A stretch of DNA of 64,000 nucleotides from Acanthosoma haemorrhoidale (taxonomy: Eukaryota; Arthropoda; Insecta; Hemiptera; Acanthosomatidae): NCBI GenBank assembly GCA_930367205.1, contig OV884009.1, positions 103,065,189-103,129,188 of the forward strand, read 5' to 3'. The position numbers were made by a program, and so were the translations under genes. Of the stretch, positions 1 through 10,112 are shown piece by piece (position 1 is the stretch's first letter; every line of letters begins with the position of its first letter). The notes beneath the pieces were generated by a model. It worked only from the letters and a program-made list of their open reading frames with translations, was not told the origin of the DNA and ran no database searches.

Positions 1-135
1 GTGTTTGTTCCAACCTTATCAACGTGTTCAAACAACACTAAAATTCCGGTAAAATGTGTTATTTTGTCTTCAATCGACCGTAAAAGGTAAGAATTAGACT
101 AATTTCTATCGAATTATCAATTAAAAGACTTCGAA

Positions 136-885
136 ATGAACGCTAAACAGTTCGAATCTTTTATGAAGACTTTCAGCGAACAACAGAAAGTTTTCCTCGA
201 AACTGTAACTGCTCAACTTCAGTGTCTTTCCGGGAAACCTACTGAAGAAAACACAGTCAATTATTCGAGCATCGCGCCATTCGAAAACTTTGATCAAAAA
301 CGTGAAAAGTTTGCGTGTTACCTTGAACGGTTTGACAACTATTGTACGATGAAAGGGGTCACAGACAAAGCAAAAATTGGCCAGCTCTTATGTGTTTCAA
401 TTGGCTCTTCACACTACAACAATTTAGCTGCGTTTTTAGGCCCTGAAAAACCACTGAAGGGTCTCTCCTATGATAATCTTGTCAAGTCCTTCAAGACCTT
501 GTTAATTCCGAAGAAAAACGCAGTAGTGTCACAACACTACTTCCTTAATATTTATCAAACGGAACACCAGTCCATTTCAGAGTTTGTTGCCACTCTTCAA
601 CGTGACATAGCTGAGTGTGAATTATCCGTACAATGCCAGTGTGACCAGTCTGTATCAATCTCAGACGTTTTTCTCAGAGCACAGTTCATTCGAGGCCTTC
701 GAGATGACTGGGTAAGGGAACACATATTACAATCGGACAAAAAGACATTCCAGGACATTTTAGCTCTTGCCACAGCTCTTGAGGCATCGAGAATTGAAAG
801 TAAAGAGTTGACTCAGCACTCTAATCCAGCTCGAACTTTCTCTGTCAGCGAATTGAACAAGATGTCAAGCAAGGGCCAGCTCTAA
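136..885 (+). CDS. gag: Gag capsid protein of Ty3/Gypsy element
   Basis: A 249-residue ORF starting at ATG 136, the first ATG after the leader. It has the feel of a retrotransposon capsid: an N-terminal helical region, then a domain with LCVSIGSSHYNNLAAFL and FIRGLRDDWVREHIL, which resemble Gypsy-family Gag (retrotrans_gag). It binds and packages the element RNA in cytoplasmic particles. It stops at TAA 883-885, just before the nucleocapsid zinc knuckles, which are encoded in the next frame (+1 relative to gag) and open from 857. The two frames overlap at 857-885. The break is either a programmed +1 shift or a one-base lesion in an originally continuous gag-pol. No other lesion is seen in gag. 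Confidence 0.8.
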   Translation: MNAKQFESFMKTFSEQQKVFLETVTAQLQCLSGKPTEENTVNYSSIAPFENFDQKREKFACYLERFDNYCTMKGVTDKAKIGQLLCVSIGSSHYNNLAAFLGPEKPLKGLSYDNLVKSFKTLLIPKKNAVVSQHYFLNIYQTEHQSISEFVATLQRDIAECELSVQCQCDQSVSISDVFLRAQFIRGLRDDWVREHILQSDKKTFQDILALATALEASRIESKELTQHSNPARTFSVSELNKMSSKGQL

Positions 886-3800
886 TCAACCCAGGTCAAG
901 TTCCCGTCCCCGTAGACCTGATTTCAAGGCTCTCGGCATCGATAATCTGTGCATCCGGTGCTCAAGGGGAAACCATCAGGTATCGGAGTGTCGAGTTGAT
1001 AAGAACAAATTATATTGCACCCTTTGTAAAAAGAAGGGACATGTGGCACGCGTCTGTATCACATCATTGATGGCAGAAAACAGAAGGAAACCAGGAAAAT
1101 CCAGTTCTACACATTCCCTCCAAATTGCCAACACCAGCCCCGGAGCAACGCCAGCATACGGTCTCAATAAATTAAAAACGGTGATCCAGAAAAATGACGT
1201 TATTATTGACTTGTTCGAGTTGAACCGTCATGAAACAGATAAGTACATGATTGACGTGTCGCTCAATGGAAAATTGCAACGTTTTGAGGTCGATAGTGGC
1301 GCCAAATTTACCCTATTAAGTGAGAATGAATTTGACAGACTTAACCTAAATTTGCCAGTTCAACCAACCAACCTAGCTTTTCGATCCTACTCTGGCAACA
1401 TAATCCAATCAAAAGGTAAGGTACCAGTCCAGGCTGCTTACAATGGAAAACAAATAACCGGCGATTTATACATTGTACCAACAGGATACGAAGCGCTTCT
1501 TGGACGTCAATGGATACGAGGACTTGCCATTGAACTCAAACAGGTCGACAATAATCCTCCCATGCCAATCTACCAGTTCAATTCAGTCCCCTCGCTCGAG
1601 GATATTTTAGAAGAGTTTTCCTCGATCTTCGAACCAAAAATTGGCTGTGTTCCCGGCTATGAAATTTCACTCCAGCTCAAACCAGGAGCAAAGCCATGTT
1701 ACACCAAGGAGCGTAGTGTTCCACATGCTCTCCTGGACCAAGTCAACCGGGAACTAAACGAACTCGAAGCTGCAGGAATCATTGAACCTGTAGACGCCAG
1801 TGATTGGGGTTCCCCTCTCGTGGTGATCGTCAAACCTGACGGAGGCGTTCGCCTCTGCTCAGACTACAAGTGTGGCGTCAATGAACGTCTAATTCAAGTA
1901 AACTACCCTATCCGCACCAGAGAAGACGTCCTAAGCAGCTTGCGAGGATCTCGTTATTTTTGTAAAGTAGATTTCTATAAGGCTTACTTACATTTTCGTG
2001 TTACGAAAGAAAGCAGCATCGTCCAGACTATAACAACGCATAGAGGTACCTACCGGTTACTCCGGCTTGGTTTTGGAGTCAAAACAGCTCCTGCTGAATT
2101 CAATGAGTACATTCGTCGAATCTTGAAAGGCCTGAAGAAGACTGAAAACTACTTTGACGATATTGTCGTACATGGTGAAACAAAAGAAGAATGTCTCGAA
2201 AATTTAAGAAATCTCCTTCAAAGATTAAAAGAACATGATCTCCACCTTAACAAAGAAAAATGTGTTTTTCTCCAGTCTAAAATTGAGTATCTTGGGTTTG
2301 TAGTGGAATACAACAAGATCAGCAAATCCCCAGCAAGGACTGCAGCTATTGAAAAGATGCCAAGACCTGAAAATCCAGATGAACTTCGACGATTTCTTGG
2401 CCTTGTGTCATATTATTCGCGTTTTTTTCCAAACGCTTCAACGCTCACACACCCTCTTCGAGCTCTCCTATGCAAGGGGGTCAAATGGCATTGGTCACCA
2501 GCTTGTGAAACCGCTTTTCAACGCATCAAAGAAGAACTCTGCAGCGACAGGGTACTTATACCATTCGACCCGAAATTACCCTTGGTCCTGACAACTGATG
2601 CCAGCCCTTTTGGTGTGGCCGCTGTTCTGAGCCATGTCATAAATGGTTGTGAAAGGCCAATCGCTTATTCATCTAGGTCTCTTAACCCCTCTGAGAAGCA
2701 TTACAGTCAGTTAGATCGCGAGGCTTTGGCAATAGTCTTCGGCGTTCTCTACTTCCACTATTATTTATATGGAACTCATTTTACTCTGGTGACTGATAAT
2801 GCTCCATTATCTCGAATTTTTCACCAGAACAAAGCTCTCCCACAAATGACGTCATCGCGCTTGCTACGATACGCCTCATTTCTCTCAGGCTTCAATTATT
2901 CGGTCAAATAAAAATCGGGCAAAGAAAACACAAACGCTGACTGTCTTTCTAGAGCTCCTGTTCCGCCCTGTAGTCAAGATGAGTCTCGAGACATCTCTAT
3001 TGGAGAAGAAATCAATCAAGTCTGCGAGCAAACAATTTTTCAGATATCCAGCCAAAACATCACTGCAGCAATAATCAAAGAAGAAACGGGCAAGGATCCA
3101 GCTTTAGCACGAATCATAAATGACCTCCAGACTACTACGTGCGACTCCGAGTATACTATAGTCGATGGTATGCTATTTAGGCAAGATCGAGTAGTCATCC
3201 CAAGCTCTCTACGTTCAACTATTCTCAATGAGCTCCACGAAACTCATCAGGGGATCACAAAAATGAAGCAACTCTCCCGTCGATATGTATACTGGACAGG
3301 CATCGACAAGGACATTGAAAGATTGGTGCGTGAATGTAAAGATTGTGCTGTAAACCGCTCAACACCCCCCAAGGCTCCTGTGCACCCCTGGGACCCTCCT
3401 CAAGACAACTGGGAACGAGTGCATATTGACTACGCAGGTCCATTGGAAGGTTATTTCTTCCTGATGTGCGTCGATGCAAAATCGAAGTGGGCAGAAGTGG
3501 AAGTAATAAAAGAAGCACCTACCAGTTACAGGACCATAGCATTACTGGAAAGAATTTTCGCGACGCACGGTTATCCAACTGTGCTTGTGTCTGACAATGC
3601 AACAATTTTTCAAAGTAGTGAATTCAAAGCCTATACATCAACAAACGGCATTTTTCAAAAATTCATTGCTCCAGGCCAACCATCGACAAACGGTCTGGCC
3701 GAGCGCAGCATTCAAACCTTAAAACATCGCCTCAAGGCAGCATCCTCAGATCCGGCTCCTATGAAGGATAAAGTGCAAGGCATCTTATTCCGTTATCGAG

Positions 3801-4270
3801 CTACGCCGCTTGCTTGTGGCCAATCACCAGCTGAAAAATATCTACATCGAAAGTTGCGCATGCGCCTTGATGCTATTTTTCCCTACCAGCCTAAACCATC
3901 AAGTGTGACAGCAGCACCAGCACGCTCTTTTAAGGTAGGGGAGAGAGTCCAGATCCGCCTTTACTGTGACAACAGGAAGATTTGGCAGTTCGGCGATGTC
4001 ATCAAAGTACTTGGCCAACGGCACTATTTGGTCAGACTCGACTCTTCGGGGCGAATACTAAAACGCCACATTGACCAAATTGTGGCAACTTTGGTTCCAA
4101 AGCCAAAATCCGTTTCGTTTGGACCGAGTCAATCATTTGAGGTTCCCCGACTTCCACCTACTCCAGCAGCAGCGTCATCTCGAGCAGCAGCGCCGAATCA
4201 AGACCGACCTCGTCGTGAGATACGCTTTCCGGCACGATTTAATGATTATGTCTTGAATTGTGTTACCTGA
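857..4270 (+). pseudogene. pol: Pol polyprotein (zinc knuckles, PR, RT, RNase H, IN) with one premature stop
   Basis: One frame is open from 857 to the stop ending at 4270 except for a TAA at 2909-2911. Order: two CX2CX4HX4C knuckles (about 950-1065), protease DSGA at 1292-1303, RT with YFDD at 2150-2161, RNase H with its first catalytic Asp at 2597, integrase His/Cys zinc domain (His codons 3236 and 3245, then a CxxC pair), and the integrase catalytic triad at D3428, D3593 and E3701. The last two are 35 residues apart, as expected. A basic C-terminal domain follows. The stop sits where related proteins have a residue between RNase H and a conserved KxGKENxNADxLSR segment, and the frame reads on without another stop to the end of integrase. 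This is a single nonsense change in an otherwise clean gene, so the copy is young. Confidence 0.85.
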
Positions 4271-4282
4271 GTTTTTCAATTT

Positions 4283-4496
4283 AGTGCGGGAGAATCTGTT
4301 GTGTCTTTAATATTTTGCACGCAGCCTTGTGCCGCCTTTTGTTATTAGTTATAACCTTCATGTTACCTTTGGCATTCAGTAGAATAGATTCCATCTTTAT
4401 GTACCACTACTTACTTGTTCACTTTATAAAATATATATGTTTTCTCACGTACCCCAACATGTGTGTGCTTTTGTTACTATTAAAAAGAACATAACA
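4283..4496 (+). repeat. Polypurine tract and 3' LTR of the first Gypsy element
   Basis: A purine-rich stretch (GTGCGGGAGAAT, about 4283-4295) lies just after integrase and precedes TGTTGTGTCT at 4297. The proposed LTR runs 4297-4496 (200 bp), starting TGTT and ending AACA, with a TATA-like TTTATAAAATATATAT near 4424-4440. The integrase reading of another element starts at 4498. LTR boundaries are inferred from the TG/CA ends and from where foreign coding sequence resumes; the matching 5' LTR is outside the window. Confidence 0.6.
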
Positions 4497-5297
4497 GGCA
4501 CCTTATTACCCTGCTACAAATGGAGCGGCAGAGAACAGTGTCAGAACAATCAAACGGTTGTTAAAAACCGCATTAGCTGAATCAACTAGTACAGACCTCA
4601 ACAAAGCTCTGGACAGTTTTCTGTTACAGTAAAGGAATATTCCTCATGCCACCAACAATGTGTCACCGGCACAAGCTCTGCTTGGTCACAGTTTGAGGAC
4701 CAGATTGGATCTCCTCCAGCCGAATCCTTCAAAAACGGCTACTAGAGTTGAAGCGAAACAAAAACAACAAATTAAATTGCAATCGGGAAAGGCACTGCCG
4801 TCAGGCAAATTTGCTGAATCAAAAGATGTTTGGGTGAAGAATTTTCAGAAAGGCGAGAAGAAATGGGTTAAAGGAACAGTTATCAACAGCTTGGGTCCCA
4901 GAAGAAGAAGAGTTTACATCCCTGATATAGATAAGACATGGATACCTCACATAGATCAACTCAGAATATCTTTACAAGGGCCTAACAGACCGGAAGACGT
5001 TGATACTCCGGAATACAACAACTCATCGGACAGCGATGAATCATCTGATTGGGTGGATGGCCTACTCCCTCACCAAAGAACAAAGCATATGATCTTAAAA
5101 CTATTACAAGTCAGGACACCGATTCAGTACCAGTGCAGCAAAGTCCAGCTGAACAGCCGAGTGATCATCAGCAGGCTAAACCGGGGACCAGTACGTCAAA
5201 GGACAAGGACAGGTCTCCACTCTCTGTTGAATTTGGGGGGGGGGGGCGACCTGAGCGCAATCGAACTGCTCCTCGCCGTCTAATTAATGAGCTTTAA
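4497..5297 (+). pseudogene. Integrase C-terminal part of a second Ty3/Gypsy element (insertion host)
   Basis: From 4498 the reading frame gives APYYPATNGAAE followed by VRTIKRLLKTAL, the third-catalytic-residue region of Gypsy integrase. A TAA interrupts it at 4630-4632. The frame then runs on through SPAQALLGHSLRTRLD and a basic domain with FQKGEKKWVKGTV, and ends in an acidic/proline-rich tail. Around 5049 the tail shifts to another frame, which ends RTAPRRLINEL at 5297. A 12-G run lies at 5235-5246. The first catalytic residues and all upstream domains are missing on this side; they should lie to the left of the first Gypsy element, because that element appears to have inserted into this integrase gene. 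Non-functional. Confidence 0.8.
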
Positions 5298-5376
5298 TGT
5301 CTTATTAAGAAGTGAAAAAAAAAATGTTTCTTGCTAAAATTGTTTCTTGTTTTGTTTTTGTAGAATTTATTTTAAT

Positions 5377-5590
5377 AGAGGGGAAAAGATGTGGGATATT
5401 GAAAGATAAATTGTGTTGTGTTGTCCAAGCTGAGGGATAGCAGTATTGGATCCTCTACGTTTGTTATGAGAGTTGATTACGAATGTTGTATATGAACATG
5501 TACCTTGTGTATAAAAAGTAAAATAAACGTGTGTTATTAATTCAACAAATGTTTCATTGTGCCGAAATCCTTTACTTAGTTTCAAAAAAA
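5377..5590 (+). repeat. Polypurine tract and probable 3' LTR start of the second Gypsy element
   Basis: Downstream of the integrase tail is AGAGGGGAAAAGA (5377-5389), a typical polypurine tract, followed at once by TGTGGGATATTG. This is the expected LTR start. A TATA-like TATAAAAAGTAAAATAAA lies near 5511-5527. The 3' boundary is not clear; I place it near 5575-5590, before the reverse-oriented pol relic. Confidence 0.5.
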
Positions 5591-5609
5591 TCTGCATTTA
5601 GTTTTGCAT

Positions 5610-6450
5610 TTAGTGCTCGTAGGAAGGACCATGAACGACAATGTCATAAAAATATATCACTATACCATCTAAACCAGATCAAATTCTTTCGGTAATCCGA
5701 TTAAATTCACTGGTGTTTTGATGCCAAAACTAAGGTGGCCCATTTTGTACGTTCCCCTATGTGTTGAAATTGTCTGCATCATTTGACTCTCCTCATCAAC
5801 TGCAACATGCAGGAATGCCTTGAATAGATCAATAGAACAAAAATATCCCGAGTTAAGAAGCCTGTTTAGAACATCCTCAATTTTAGACTAACATAATGGG
5901 AAGTTAATAAGTTGAGGGCTGGCCGCGGTTTTGTAATCGAATATAGTCTGACTGTATTATCTTTTTTCAGTACCAAAACCAATGGTGATCCCCGATTTGA
6001 GCATTCTACTTTGCTAATAACCCCATCTGTTTCTAGTGGATCAAGTTCCTGGTTTACTTTGTCTCAAAGCGCTAGCCGAATATTTCGTGGTTTCAAAAAG
6101 AAGGTTTTGAATTTTCTCGTAGCTCTAAGGAGCAGCGAAAATTAGGAATACAGCCTATCTTGGGTTCAAAAATATCTTTGTATTCTATTAGTATTTTATC
6201 AACAAAATAATCAAGCATATGTATAGGTTTAAGAGTGGTTTCATGACTGTCAAGTTCCTGTAAAACCACATTTTGGTGTTTGATTCATGTTCTCCCAAGC
6301 AGAGGCGTGCATTCATTTCCAACAATAAAAATAAGTTCAGAAAAATGTTTACTTGGTACTCTACATTCACTTGAGCAATTCCGAGGGGACAAAAAATTGA
6401 TCCAGTGTATGATATGAATGGGATAGAATTCCAGTAAGTTATAAGGCTTA
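5610..6450 (-). pseudogene. Decayed Ty3/Gypsy pol (protease to RT), reverse strand
   Basis: Read on the minus strand, 6240 to 5610 gives recognisable Gypsy pol in several frames: EYKDIFEPKIGCIPNF, then ELDPLETDGVISKVECSN and RGSPLVLVLKKDNTVR, then a motif-A block (IDLFKAFLHVAVDEES), THRGTYKMGHLSFGIKT, and a degraded catalytic motif YFYDIVVHG near 5640. These match the first element's FEPKIGCVPGY, THRGTY and YFDDIVVHG blocks, so the two are related families. The region towards 6450 reads like the protease/RT linker (PLGIAQVNVEYQ). Frameshifts, stops and at least one deletion make it non-functional. Confidence 0.75.
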
Positions 6451-6576
6451 CGAAAAGGTGATGAGTAATAAAAACGGAACTGACTGTCAAATTGTATGCA
6501 AACAAGCAGAGTACGAAAGAATAAAGGTCCCTCACGCTTATTGAATCACATACAACTGTCAATTAAGCCCAGTCAC
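6451..6576. repeat. Copy 1 of a ~120-bp direct repeat flanking the Jockey/solo-LTR block
   Basis: The segment starting GAAAAGGTGATGAGTAAT and containing ATTGTATGCAAACAAGCAGA reappears in the same orientation at 7897-8024 with scattered substitutions (roughly four bases in five identical by eye). The two copies bracket the minus-strand Jockey ORF1 and the solo LTR inside it. Its own identity is unknown. Confidence 0.65.
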
Positions 6577-6681
6577 CTGGGGAGAAGGTGACAGGTTTTG
6601 GTGTGCCCATATGTCTGACAATTGTGACATTGGACGATCTCACGTTTGGGGCACGGTACCTGTATTCTTGTATAATCCAGG
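6572..6681 (-). pseudogene. Jockey-type ORF1 zinc-knuckle fragment
   Basis: The minus strand reads IVQCHNCQTYGHTKT followed by a degraded CHxxPR, the CCHC knuckle region of Jockey-clade ORF1. It is nearly identical to the plus-strand copy at 10,395-10,480. The ORF1 sequence N-terminal to it lies at 7577-7759 on the same strand, separated by the solo LTR at 6682-7567. The fragment ends abruptly near 6572 and is non-functional. Confidence 0.75.
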
Positions 6682-7567
6682 TGTAGCGACCGCTAACTAC
6701 ATAAGATAAATCCCCCTATACTCTATTGTATATATATTGTAAACAGATGTAAATAACATTACCAAAATATAAATCATTGTATCATTGTATGGTTAACAAT
6801 AAAACATGCTTAGGAGCTAATTAGTTATATGAGCTGGGACACAGCTGCCAGGGCAGGATAGACCCAAGCCGCCGAGAGACCCTTCCCGGCGCACGTCTCT
6901 GTCAGAGAACAAAGGGAACCACACACTCAAACCTCATTGGGTACTACAAAAACGGTCCTTATTGGCTACTGACAAGGCCAGCTGGGTATTTAAGACCGGC
7001 GGTTTGAGGCCTGTACATCATTCTTGGCTGCTCTGGCAACTGGCAACTGGCTGCTCTGCTTGAAAATCTGAAACTTGGCTGCTTCTTTATGAAAAACCGC
7101 TGCATCTCTTTCTCTCCTCACCTCGCTACGTTTTAGTCCGGCGTTTTCGGACCCCACACTTTCCTAGTGGGAATCTCTGCCTTCGTCTCGCTAAATCTAG
7201 CACCTCCTTGGGAGAGACCTCTCCCTAGTGGACAACGGTTGTCGTGGCCCTGCAAACTTACCAAGCAGTGTTCCCCACGGCGATTCAGTCTGCCTCTCTC
7301 CGGTTCACACTCGATCCGGACGGATTTCACCTACCCTCAGATACCGAGTGTGAATTCGTGGTCATTCCAAGACCACACAAACTACCTACACTACCTACCC
7401 TATACCTCTTCTCCTGAACATAGTGCATTGTCGGGGCACATACCTATTAAAAATTGAGTCAGATAGTAAGACAGTCATGAAACGATTGTCCAGGTTATAA
7501 ACTTAATCAACCCTCACTTCGTCACCAGGACTAGGGTAACTAGGCACCCCCTCGTGACGACCCGACA
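6682..7567 (+). repeat. Solo LTR (886 bp) with perfect CCAGG target duplication
   Basis: The block starts TGTAGCGACC and ends CGACCCGACA, and is flanked by CCAGG at 6677-6681 and 7568-7572. The flanks are the two halves of one Jockey ORF1, so this is a clean insertion. A TATA-like TATTTAAGACC lies near 6988. The right-hand part (about 7370-7567) resembles 11,815-12,047. The orientation shown follows the TG..CA reading and could be either strand. The ORFs inside it look fortuitous. It probably arose by LTR-LTR recombination of a full element. Confidence 0.85.
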
Positions 7568-7572
7568 CCAGG

Positions 7573-7765
7573 TTAGTTAATTCTTAGATTTGTCTACTCC
7601 ACGTGTTTTTTTCAGATCTAGTAAGAATAGAGGTAACGGCGTTTTAATTGCTTCGTCTTGCTGCTTTTCCTCAGGATGCACATTGGTTATTTGACGAACT
7701 TTGCATCCTAGTGCTGCGAGCTCGTCTGGCGGTGTAGTGGGATACAGGTTCCTGGTCACAATCCG
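7573..7765 (-). pseudogene. Jockey-type ORF1, Pre-C2HC domain fragment
   Basis: The minus strand encodes NLYPTTPPDELAALGCKVRQ followed by ITNVHPEEKQQDEAIKTPLP, which is the Pre-C2HC domain found just before the zinc knuckles of Jockey-clade ORF1 proteins. Plus-strand homologues with the same AIKTPLPLF block lie at 10,125-10,345. Reading continues across the solo LTR into the knuckles at 6681-6572, with small lesions at the junction. ORF1 is an RNA-binding Gag-like protein of the retrotransposon particle. Confidence 0.75.
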
Positions 7766-7896
7766 TAGTGATCTCTCTTGTTTAGGTGATACGTACCTAA
7801 ATTTTTTAAAATGAATTCATTTTTGCAAAAGCGTTTTTAATGTTCTTACCTTGAGGAAACATGAGATAAATCAATCTATAATAGATTGTGAACTTA

Positions 7897-8024
7897 GACT
7901 TAAGAAAGGTGATAAGTAATGGAAACGGAACCGACTATCATTGTATGCAAACAAGCAGACTATGGAAAAATGAAGCTCCCTCAAGCTTCTTGAATGGCAT
8001 ACAACTATTAATTGTTCCAGTCAA
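7897..8024. repeat. Copy 2 of the ~120-bp direct repeat
   Basis: Contains GGTGATAAGTAATGGAAACG and ATTGTATGCAAACAAGCAGA, matching 6451-6576 in the same orientation through to CAGTCA. It closes the right side of the Jockey/solo-LTR block. Confidence 0.65.
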
Positions 8025-9720
8025 TAATAATTTAACTAAAATCCACCAATGTTATTTTATTTCCTCTGTGATCTTTTTTTTTTTTTTGCCATAATGCATA
8101 ATTGCTTAATATTAAAGTAGATGTTTTGTTGATGGCTGGTTCGTCTATTATCATGCAACAAAAGAAACCGAAATAGTGGGGACTGTATATTGACTCTACC
8201 GATCAAAGGATGACGGCTAATATAAAAAGATCAAGGTATGGATCCCACCTTCTATTACTTCGATAATACAATGCGATTACAATAATTCAATAAACTAGTT
8301 CTCGCCAGCGAAATAAGTCTAATTGAGATGGCAGATAGAGGAGGACTTTAATTACATGTTCCAAGTATTTGAGGGGTGACTTAGGGGTGGCGGTGGCCTT
8401 ATCTTTCTAGATCAAGGTGGAGCTGACGTTATTAACTCCCCCCCCCCATACTTTCATTACTTCAGGCACACAGGCACAGACAGATAACGTATCCACAGCC
8501 TGGGGGTGCCAAGCAAATCTTTTGGGTCGCAATCACCTGCCCGAATAATTCGATATAACAACATGCAGTCCATAAGTTATGTGTACTAACTTATCTCACT
8601 ATCATTTGCGATAATATTCAGCTCAAGTTAAGATTTGTCATAACGAGTGTTTTCAAAAATTAAACTCTTCTCTGCTTGTTATTAAACAAAGTTTATTATT
8701 TTTGGGATGTGGTTTGTATGTACTGATTAATTGCAGTGAGGCTTTTCAAACATGTATGATGGCAACAGGTTTTCGTCTGTATTTGTGTGTGTTCAACTAT
8801 AGTGGTCGTAAAATGACTTAATCGATCTGAAAATGTTAAGATATATTTTACAAAACCTGAACTCGCTCTTTATGTTTTGGTTAGGATATTTTAACAGGAA
8901 ATAAGCAGTAGCAATCGACTTGAAAAATTCCCACCCCATGACTAACCTTCTTCTCACGGACTTTAAAGCTTGCTCAAGTCACAGTTTTAAAAAAGTCGCA
9001 TAAGAATCTCTCGTTCTGCGCCAGCACTATTGTAAGGCCACAACGTGTAACTATCGCTCTCCAAATAACACCTTTTACTACCGTTCGTTAAGTGTTTACG
9101 TGCGCTCTTCACCAAGGACCCAATTGCAAGTGAGCTAATAAATAAGTAATGAGGGGTCCAGTCATTACCGTCATTACTGACGGTTAGAGGAAATATCCCA
9201 CAGAGAAACCGGCTATATTGAGAAGGCATAGTGTGTGGCTCTGCCGGGCCACAGATATCATAGGCCAGTTAAATAATCTTGTAGAGGGGAGTCTTTTAAA
9301 AAACTTTATTGTGAATAACAGTCAAAACACTGGTATGTAAACAAATATTAATCAGTTAGAGCGTTAGAACATACTTTAGTGAATGCTTAGGCCCGAGTGA
9401 AGTGTCTTGGCCCTAAGCAGGTCAGAAAAGGGTAGGATTTTAGGGAACTGGAAGGGGTTACTTACAAAAAACAAGGGTTCTACTCAAGAACCTTTCATAT
9501 TTTATACCATTTCAAAACTGGCCAATAGGCAAACCTACTTAGCGTCTAGAATGGTTGAGTGGTATTTTAATAATAAAACATTTTAATAGTAATAAATATT
9601 GTTGATTATACAAGATGCGTTCAAGATCAGCAAATGTCACCACACAATAAATAACAGTCATGATATCTCGGGCCAACACTTGCTCTACTCCATCGCCAAT
9701 TAAATGAAAACCACGCTGTT
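8025..9720. other. No gene recognised
   Basis: AT-rich DNA with no convincing coding signal on either strand; the short ORFs here have no recognisable motif. A run of ten C lies at 8438-8447. The slightly less AT-rich stretch near 8340-8560 could be conserved non-coding sequence, but nothing in it proves this. Confidence 0.5.
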
Positions 9721-9729
9721 CAAACAGAC

Positions 9730-10112
9730 ATGCAAAAATTAATTCTTCTCCAGCTAGCCGGATTTTCTGCACAGAAAATGGACGCTCCGGGACAAACGAA
9801 AATAAGAATAGTAATTGAGTATCGCAAACTAAATCAAGTGACGACAAAACTAAAATTCCCTTTACTTAATATTGAGGACTTGCTCAATAAAATGAATGGT
9901 TAGAAATTTTTCTCTACTATTGGCTTAGCATCAGGTTCTCATCAAATTGAAATGGATCGAGACTCTATAGCAAAAACAACATTTAGTTCTGACAGAGGTC
10001 ATTATGAATTTTTGCGTATGGCACTTGGACTAGGCAATTCACCTCCTCCTTTCCAACGTCCTATGAATATGATGATCTTAAATACCACTAATACTATGAT
10101 ATATGATGTGCT
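9730..10112 (+). pseudogene. Ty3/Gypsy reverse transcriptase fragment
   Basis: From 9777 one frame reads MDAPGQTKIRIVIEYRKLNQ, then a stop, then [40 protein letters not shown] and a degraded PPPFQRPMN. This is the fingers/palm region of Gypsy RT up to just before the catalytic YxDD. The motif-A aspartate is replaced (IGLASG for the usual IDLASG). It breaks off near 10,112, where Jockey ORF1 sequence begins without a gap. This is a different Gypsy lineage from the first element and resembles the reverse-strand one at 56-59 kb. Confidence 0.75.

Larger units (their letters stand above)
1..4496 (+). mobile_element. Ty3/Gypsy LTR retrotransposon, nearly complete, 5' LTR outside window
   Basis: Gag capsid, two CCHC knuckles, aspartic protease, RT, RNase H and integrase follow one another on the plus strand in Ty3/Gypsy order. 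A purine-rich tract and an LTR-like block starting TGTTGTGTCT and ending AACA close the element. Positions 1-135 are leader; no clear primer-binding site is visible, so the 5' LTR must lie left of the window. Coding potential is almost intact: gag is one frame away from pol and pol has a single in-frame stop. Integrase sequence of a different Gypsy element resumes directly after the 3' LTR, so this copy appears to be nested. The lineage (perhaps Mag-like) is a guess. Confidence 0.85.

Noticed and set aside
7167..7457. 96-residue ORF rich in Ser/Pro
   Set aside because: Inside the solo LTR at 6682-7567; LTRs do not code and the reading has no domain.
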